Shown one piece after another: positions 5,376-5,695 of a DNA stretch of 5,695 nt. The translations under genes were made by a program, and so were the position numbers. The first letter of the stretch is position 1; each line of letters starts with the position of its first letter. Source of the stretch: an uncultured Clostridia bacterium (GTDB lineage Bacteria; Bacillota; Clostridia; Oscillospirales; Ruminococcaceae); contig CAMEQX010000102.1 in the NCBI GenBank assembly GCA_945933905.1, positions 1 through 5,695 of the forward strand, read 5' to 3'. The notes under the pieces are model-generated. The model did no database searches. It was not told where the DNA came from and saw only the letters and a list, made by a program, of their open reading frames with translations.

Positions 5376-5392
5376 TGATACTTATTATATCA
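5376..5392. promoter_or_regulatory. Operator candidate 1: TGATA-N7-TATCA
   Basis: TGATA (5376-5380), seven bases, TATCA (5388-5392). It covers the XRE -10 box and lies just before its ribosome site. A 17-base dyad is the right size for a dimeric XRE/Cro repressor. Confidence 0.55.
5384..5392 (-). promoter_or_regulatory. Extended -10 promoter of the XRE gene
   Basis: The minus strand reads TG-A-TATAAT at 5392-5384. The extended TG element explains why no recognisable -35 box lies 16-18 bases upstream. The leader is about 17 bases long. The element sits inside the inverted repeat at 5376-5392, so a bound protein would block RNA polymerase. Confidence 0.7.
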
Positions 5393-5403
5393 TTGGCGAT
5401 AAG

Positions 5404-5416
5404 TGATATTTTATCA
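5404..5416. promoter_or_regulatory. Operator candidate 2: TGATA-N3-TATCA
   Basis: TGATA (5404-5408), three T, TATCA (5412-5416). Same half-sites as sites 1 and 3 with a shorter spacer; its centre is 26 bases from the centre of site 1. It falls over the -35 position of the XRE promoter. Confidence 0.45.
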
Positions 5417-5449
5417 TTACTGATTATGTTTCTTTACAGGGCGAAAGCG

Positions 5450-5466
5450 TGATAGATATAGTATCA
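5450..5466. promoter_or_regulatory. Operator candidate 3: TGATA-N7-TATCA
   Basis: TGATA (5450-5454), seven bases, TATCA (5462-5466), with the same geometry as site 1. The two centres are 74 bases apart, close to seven helical turns, which would let bound dimers face each other and loop the DNA. Confidence 0.5.
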
Positions 5467-5640
5467 TTTCTGTGTTTTTTCACAAACATAAAATAATTGC
5501 AAAAAAATTAAGCGAAAACATCTTGATTGTTTGTTCAATTTAAACAAAAGCCTTTATATAAAGCCACTTTTACTTAGTTCACAAGCGCTGCTTATTTGAA
5601 TGAAACGTCGGTTGTTGTTTAATAAACGTGATAGAAATAC
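5467..5640. other. AT-rich intergenic region without a gene
   Basis: No supported gene on either strand. It contains a perfect 12-bp palindrome CTTTATATAAAG (5552-5563), an inverted pair TTTGTT / AACAAA at about 5531-5549, and a degenerate copy of the operator half-site, CGTGATAGAAATAC (5627-5640), that runs into the next promoter. It is probably the upstream control region of the gene to the right. Confidence 0.5.
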
Positions 5641-5669
5641 TTGACAAGCTCTGAAAATTGTGCTATAAT
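5641..5669 (+). promoter_or_regulatory. Consensus sigma-A promoter for a rightward gene outside the window
   Basis: Perfect TTGACA (5641-5646), a 17-base spacer and perfect TATAAT (5664-5669), with transcription starting near 5676. The window ends before any start codon, so the gene is unknown. ACGT-AGTA-ACGT just after the -10 box is a weak dyad at the start site. Confidence 0.88.
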
Positions 5670-5695
5670 GACGTAGTAACGTGAAAAAGCGGACT

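Noticed and set aside
5600..5644. 14-codon peptide MKRRLLFNKRDRNT as a possible leader or toxin
   Set aside because: No ribosome site, and it lies upstream of the rightward promoter, ending in its -35 box, so that transcript would not contain it.

Overview
The window looks like chromosome of a low-GC Gram-positive anaerobe of the Clostridia, most likely a Ruminococcus-like member of the Oscillospiraceae. The main clue is a secreted protein ending in a type I dockerin, the plug that docks proteins onto cellulosome scaffolds. Strong AGGAG-type ribosome sites, textbook TTGACA-N17-TATAAT promoters and T-tailed hairpin terminators fit that assignment. The taxonomy is an inference from family content only.

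Layout, left to right. (1) 1-524, minus strand: the 5' end of an ABC-importer operon of the sulfonate/taurine/nitrate type. It has a strong promoter, then a 17-codon cysteine-rich leader peptide ending CCQNRC, then a broken stub of the ATPase gene, then the N-terminal third of the permease running off the left edge. The ATPase seems to have been lost by deletion between two short similar sequences. (2) 614-910, plus strand: a thioredoxin-fold protein with a CVHC active site. No convincing start codon, ribosome site or promoter is visible, and a terminator follows it. (3) 1059-3445, plus strand: a complete transcription unit (promoter, hairpin at the start of the message, gene, terminator) for a 759-residue secreted dockerin protein. 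Its roughly 480-residue N-terminal region matches no family I recognise and appears to be an ancient internal duplication. (4) 3471-4930, minus strand: a complete unit for a 450-residue MATE-family multidrug/Na+ antiporter, meeting the dockerin unit tail to tail over two terminators. (5) 4941-5392, minus strand: a 103-residue XRE/Cro-type repressor-like gene, insulated from the MATE promoter by an unusually long 25-bp hairpin terminator. (6) 5376-5695: a divergent control region with three TGATA/TATCA inverted repeats and, at the far right, a perfect rightward promoter for a gene outside the window.

How the parts relate. The dockerin protein, the MATE pump and the ABC operon look like separate units with no obvious shared pathway. 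The regulatory logic is richer than the gene content. The cysteine-rich leader suggests that translation of Cys codons could control a sulfur-compound importer. The repeated TGATA palindromes suggest the XRE protein represses itself and perhaps the gene to its right. The most novel items are the leader peptide, the duplicated unknown module of the dockerin protein and the XRE operator cluster. No RNA genes, insertion sequences or CRISPR arrays were seen.
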